Part shown: piece after piece, positions 59,451-64,000 of the stretch
Layout of the letters: each line of letters begins with the position of its first letter
How positions within the stretch are numbered: position 1 is the first letter of the stretch
Assembly (NCBI RefSeq): GCF_030272615.1
Contig: NC_081410.1
Span: forward strand, 226,475,415 to 226,539,414
Origin: Cryptomeria japonica
Taxonomy: Eukaryota; Streptophyta; Pinopsida; Cupressales; Cupressaceae
Length of the DNA: 64,000 bases
Reading direction: 5' to 3'
The notes under the pieces: generated by a model
Told to the model about the DNA's origin: nothing
Seen by the model: only the letters and a program-made list of their open reading frames with translations
The model's database searches: none
Made by a program: the position numbers and the translations under genes

Positions 59451-60655
59451 GTTCCTATCTCAAATGATTTGATCTTCAGGGTGATTTAATCTTATATACC
59501 TTGGTGTCTTCTAAACTTCAGGTTCACTGCTCTGATCATCAGTCACAGTTGAATTTTTTGATTGTGCCGGTATAACTGTCTTAGTTTCTTGTACCGGTTG
59601 AGGCATTGTCGGTTCAATTATGATCATTTCCACTATTGGTTCCCTGTCATATGATATAGAATGATTTATGTACTGCTCATCCACTTTCACATTAGCACTC
59701 TCCACAATTTTCTACAATATTTTGTTATAACATGTACATGCTTTTCTTTGAATTGAATAACCAAGAAATATCCCTTCATCACATCTAGGATCAAACTTTC
59801 CAATTGAATCATATCTTTTGATATAGCATTTACTTCCAAAAATTCTGAAATACTTAATAGTAGGTGTATGTCCAAACCATAATTTATAAGGGGTCTTACC
59901 GGTTTCACCTTTGATGTGAACTCTGTTGAATGTGTAGACTGTTGTACTCACTGCTTCTCTCCAGTAGATATGAGGCAATTTGGCTTCCATCATCATAGAT
60001 CTTACTGCATCCAAAATGGTTTTGTTCTTTCTTTCCACCACTCCATTCTATTGAGGAGTCTAAGGTGCAGATAATTGTCTCCTAATTCCATTTGTCTCAA
60101 AATAACTGTTAAATTCATGAGAAGTGAACTCACCGCCATGATCTGATCTCAGACATTTGATTTTCAATCTAGTTTTTGTTTCAACCTTTGCTTTAAAGAT
60201 CTTGAATTTATCAAAAGCTTTAGACTTTTCCCTAAGAAAAGTCACCCACATCATTCTAGAATAGTCATTAATAATCAACATGAAATACCTATCACCTTGA
60301 AAGCTTCTAGTCCTTGTTGGACCACATAAGTTAGTGTGAATCAAATCAAATACATCATTAGATTTATCATGTATTCTCTTAAAACAAATTCTAACTTGCT
60401 TTCCCAATTGACATTTCTTACATACCAGATTATGAGGCTTCATAATATTCTAACTGCCTTAGTTGAATCGATCTTAACAATACAATCAAAATTAACATGA
60501 CACAACCTCTTATTCCATAACCAACTCTCATCAATATGATCAATCAAACATGTCTTATTACCATTGTTCAAGTGAAAGATATTAACTCTAGTCTGAGTAT
60601 CGATTGCAATCTCCAAACCAGTCTTGTTAATGATTTTGGATTTTCTATCTTTAAA
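59451..60655 (-). pseudogene. Copia C integrase
   Basis: Minus strand. Zinc-binding residues are in WNKRLCHVNF and LVCKKCQLGK. The core keeps FDLIHTNLCGP, RYFMLIINDYSRMMWV, CLRSDHGGEFTSHEF and NGVVERKNKTILD (the D-D-E triad). The chain continues with TVYTFNRVHIKG, TPYKLWFGHTPTIKYFRIFG and GIFLGYS. A frameshift near 60450 and stops near 60060, 60045, 59711 and 59511 break it. Confidence 0.92.
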
Positions 60656-62053
60656 CTAAAGTTGGAAACCCTTGTCCACCAATTGACCAACACTCAAAAG
60701 ATTATGCTTTAAACCTTCTACATAATAGACATTATCAATGTTATGCTTTCCATCCAAAGAAATAATACCTCTGCCTCTGATCATACATGCTTTGTCATCT
60801 CCAAATCTGACTTGACTGCCATTGTATTCTTGCAGGGACATAAATTTCCCTTTAACTCTAGTCATATGATGTGAGCATCCACTATCAATTACCCATTCAT
60901 TCTTGTCTTCATCTTTTGTTGCCAAGGCCTTTTCTTCATTTTTGATATCTGGTTCCGGTTCATCTTCCTTTAAAGCATAGAGAACCCATTCCTTTCCATT
61001 GTCTGATCCACTAGTAGGGTCTTCTGCTGGTTCATCTCCAGAGTCATCAATTACCCCTTCCTCATCCTCTATGTAGCATTGTTTACTTTTCTTGAATCTA
61101 TATCTGTTCTGGTTAGGCTTAAATGATTTATTAACTCTTTCCTCAAACCTTTCATTCCTTTTAGGACATCTAGATACAAAATGACCAATCTTATTACATG
61201 CAAAACATTTAAAAGGTGCTTTTCCTTCATACTTACTTCTTGTCAGACCTTTAGGTACTCTTCTAGAAAATAAGGCTTCAAGTTTCTCAAATTCTTCGTC
61301 TTCTTTCGTCATCTCTTCCAATTCTTTTGCATATTAGACTTTCCAATGAATTTTTTTGGTAGATGATGATGATGATGATGCGTGAAAAAAAGGTTCGGAC
61401 TTTATAGCTCCAGAAGATCCAAATTCTTCAAGCTCAAAAGAAGATAATTTCCCAATCAGAATGTCTCTGTTAATTAAAGAGTTTGCCATTGTTCCCAACT
61501 AATTAATTGCAGTTGCCTTCATCTTGTAAGCTGGTGGAAGGGATCTCAAAACTTTGGAAATTATTTCATCTTCACTCAAAAATTCTCCACAACATTGAAT
61601 TCCCATAACAATCTCATTTACTCTTTCCATAAACACAACAATTCTTTCATTATCTTCCATCTTCAAGTTTTCATATCTTACCCAATAGCCATCAAGTTTG
61701 GCAATTTTGACAGTAGGATCACCTTCATTCAGAGTTTTCAATTTGTCCCACATAACCTTTGACAATGATTTATCAGTCAATCCCATGATCTGCTAATTAG
61801 TAAGTGCACACAAGAGGGCTTCTCTAGCTCTACAATCATTTTCAATATTCTTGTCCAAGTCTATAGGAGTAGGATTGCCAAATGCCGGATCATAAGGTGT
61901 GTATCCTATTTTAGTGATCTCCCAAATATCCTTGCCAAGACATCTAAGATGAGTTTGCATTCAAATTTTCCATATCCCATACTTTTTTCCATCAATCTTA
62001 GGGATTTCTCTTCTGAAAATAGTTGCCAGTGGATTAGAAGTGTTAGCTGCCAT
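60656..62053 (-). pseudogene. Copia C gag and protease
   Basis: Minus strand, one frame from ATG 62053 (MAANTSNPLATIF). The gag core holds LTDKSLSKVMWDKLKTL, YENLKMEDNERIVVFMERVNEIV and SKVLRSLPPAY. The zinc knuckle is CFACNKIGHFVSRC (about 61190). The protease active site is WVIDSGCSHHMT (about 60890), followed by NVYYVEGLKHNLLSVGQL. In-frame stops near 61960, 61797, 61499 and 61340 and at 60656. Confidence 0.9.
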
Positions 62054-62097
62054 ATGATCTACCTCAAGCGGTTAAGCTTTTACAAAAGAAGACCAAA

Positions 62098-62109
62098 GAT
62101 CTGATACCA
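62098..62109 (-). other. Copia C primer-binding site
   Basis: On the minus strand TGGTATCAGATC, two bases after the 5' LTR, matching the initiator Met-tRNA-type site TGGTATCAGAGC closely. Confidence 0.85.
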
Positions 62110-62111
62110 AT

Positions 62112-63315
62112 TGTTAGGATAACCGGTGAACAACTGAGGGGGGAGGGTGAATCAGTTGTTAACAAATTATAACATTTAATCCACTTAATAACCATTAACC
62201 AGATTAAGTACTGGTAAAGTAGAAATAGATATCGGTAAACAATACAACTTAATAATTAAACAAGTAATCAATGCAAAGAAACCATACCACATAACACCAT
62301 GATTTGTACGTGGAAAACCTAGAAAGGGAAAAACCACAGTGGGAAGCCTACCCACAGTTAGATGACACTTCTATAAAAAGTATGTGATACAATGAGGGGC
62401 CTGCACATACAGGAAGGAACATTGCCTAGAGCGTACTGCTCATTACAAAAGAGTCTCACTGACTATAGAGAGGCAACAACCATCTCAAGATAAATGGGCA
62501 ACAATCCAATAGAGTGAACTACCAGAGACAACATCTACCATGCCTGATTATAGTTTCGATTAAGCTCAATACCGGAGGCCTTTGACCTCTTCCTTAATTC
62601 CAATTCAATCACCTATGATCGACCAAATCTCCTTCGCATATGATATTGCATTCCAAGACCATGACCAACCCTAAGGCCTAAACCAATTAGGTTGGCCACC
62701 TAAAAGATATTACAATAAGACCATTACATAAATCCATATTACAATGATATGCTATGTCGGCTTAAGACCAAAACAACAATAACAAATCCATAAAACATCC
62801 TGAAACATCCCAGTAACGTGTAGAGTACATGTTAACATGATACTGGTCCATAACCTAGATAGGTACCAGACCTATTCTGGGTCCACCATGCCAAAACAAT
62901 ATCTTCAAGTAGTTGAAGCACGATCAAAGAACATCTTCAACATCCTGAAATCCATGTAGAAGCTGCACCAACACCACTTATGCATCATGTCAAGATTCCT
63001 CAGTGAGAGCTCTGTCGATAAAGCCTTAAGCTAGTGTCAGCAAGGGTTTACTAGAGTGTATGATAGCATCTGATTACCAAGTCAATACAATCTGACCAAG
63101 ATATTCTCCAGAAGCATGTACCACATGTAACCAATCACATTCCATAGATCCAAACATACCGGAAGTGTCCAACAGATAGTCTTTTTTGCCGGTAACACTA
63201 GATCTTCTACCGATAACCAAAACCTGTCTGTTGGTAACCAACCATAACAACTAGTGTTGACATCAATGAAAAAAGTCAATGCAACACATAATCAATTTAT
63301 CTAATAATACCAACA
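62112..63315 (-). repeat. Copia C 5' LTR
   Basis: 1,204 bp, matching 37941-39178. On the plus strand it starts TGTTAGGATAACCGGT and ends ATACCAACA; the other LTR ends ATGCCAACA. No gene. Confidence 0.9.
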
Positions 63316-64000
63316 CCACACTCTTCACTCTGCACTTTGGATCACCTCTCACAAGATTTGCACTTTACAATTTTTTCAATCAAAATATTTTGTATGAACT
63401 CAAAACACTTTGATACTCTCTCTGTTGTCACCTTCAGGTGTTTCCTTAATCAAAGAAATCATAGATCTCAGTAGATTTCAAATTCAAATCTTCCCGCTCT
63501 TTCTCTGCATGCCCTGCAACAATTCTGCCAACTACTCATCCAAATCTGCCACTGCATGCCCCAAAAATAGCAATTTCTGGGTCAAGTTCAGTCTTTTAAA
63601 TGTGAACTAGAAAATTTGTAGATAATCATGGCTTAAATGCATGATGAATGAGGTTGACCTCACCAACCTTTAGTTTGGCGTAGACACAAACTCACCAACT
63701 CACCTTTTTCCATTGCAACTATGTAACCGATCACCGCTCTGAGATTTACGGTGACAACCTATCTTCCTTCTGCTTCACCGGTCTACCGATATACCACTAT
63801 GTTCTCCACTACCGATTTGCGGTACTTCCATCAAGCCTCTTTTCTTGTTTGCCAATGAGGTTCTAGTTTGTATAGGACCTCAAGACTTATTTCCTAAGTC
63901 ACCTTCTGTGACTTCATCATCAAAATAGCCAACTTGAAGATCTGACCTTAACAGTGATCTTCTTGAATGACATATTGGCTAGCTTAGTCTATCTTCCCTT
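63316..64000 (-). mobile_element. LTR of element B, right part
   Basis: Continuation of the LTR interrupted at 37940, running past the window end. No gene recognised; the far boundary and target duplication of B are not visible. Confidence 0.5.

Larger units (their letters stand above)
37941..63315 (-). mobile_element. Copia element C, split by gypsy D
   Basis: Minus-strand Ty1/copia element of about 7.0 kb without its 18.3-kb insert. The LTRs are 37941-39178 (3') and 62112-63315 (5'); read on the minus strand they start TGTTGGTATTA or TGTTGGCATTA and end CTAACA. Likely target duplication is CCTCA (37936-37940) and CCACA (63316-63320), one mismatch. The internal region has a Met-tRNA-type primer-binding site, gag, protease, integrase, RT and RNase H in copia order. 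All are interrupted by stops and by gypsy D at 40919-59255. Confidence 0.9.

Overview
This is nuclear DNA from a land plant with a large, repeat-rich genome. The evidence is a spliced six-exon phytoene synthase gene in a sea of Ty1/copia and Ty3/gypsy LTR retrotransposons, long (TA)n tracts and no bacterial-style gene organisation. The density and depth of nesting and the old decayed copies suggest a gymnosperm or another very large plant genome, but the sequence alone does not settle the species.

Layout. 1-1.66 kb is AT-rich spacer with a palindrome array, two telomere-motif palindromes and a (TA)n tract. 1.7-4.23 kb is the 3' end of a broken copia element (E), whose 3' LTR was split by a 16.1-kb Ty3/gypsy element (A, 4231-20317, target duplication GACTG). 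Each roughly 5.1-kb LTR of element A carries a reading frame of about 1,060 codons that I cannot assign to a family. The E LTR resumes at 20323-20425. A LINE 3' tail (20927-21163) follows. The only clear host gene is phytoene synthase (PSY) on the minus strand, 22026-26494, with a foldback, a SINE-like duplication and a 74-bp duplication in its introns. 26.6-29.9 kb has no recognisable gene.

From about 30 kb to the window end is one nest of elements. A decayed Tat-type gypsy (G, minus strand) holds a solo LTR (31723-32891) and was entered at 34251 by gypsy element F (plus strand). F's reverse transcriptase is cut at 37298 by an LTR-bearing element B. B's LTR is cut by copia element C (37941-63315, minus strand). 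C's reverse transcriptase is cut by Tat-type gypsy element D (40919-59255, minus strand, 1.45-kb LTRs about 1% diverged). D has one nearly open gag-pol frame with a G-patch segment and two RNase H domains. Between pol and the 3' LTR it carries an antisense plant-mobile-domain (PMD) gene with its own TATA box.

The most interesting features are the LTR-encoded reading frame of element A, whose two copies share no stop codon, the RNase H-like domain placed before RT in element A, and the arrays of a TAGCGCAT-type motif. These arrays precede both gag and the antisense PMD gene of element D, in the same orientation relative to each gene.
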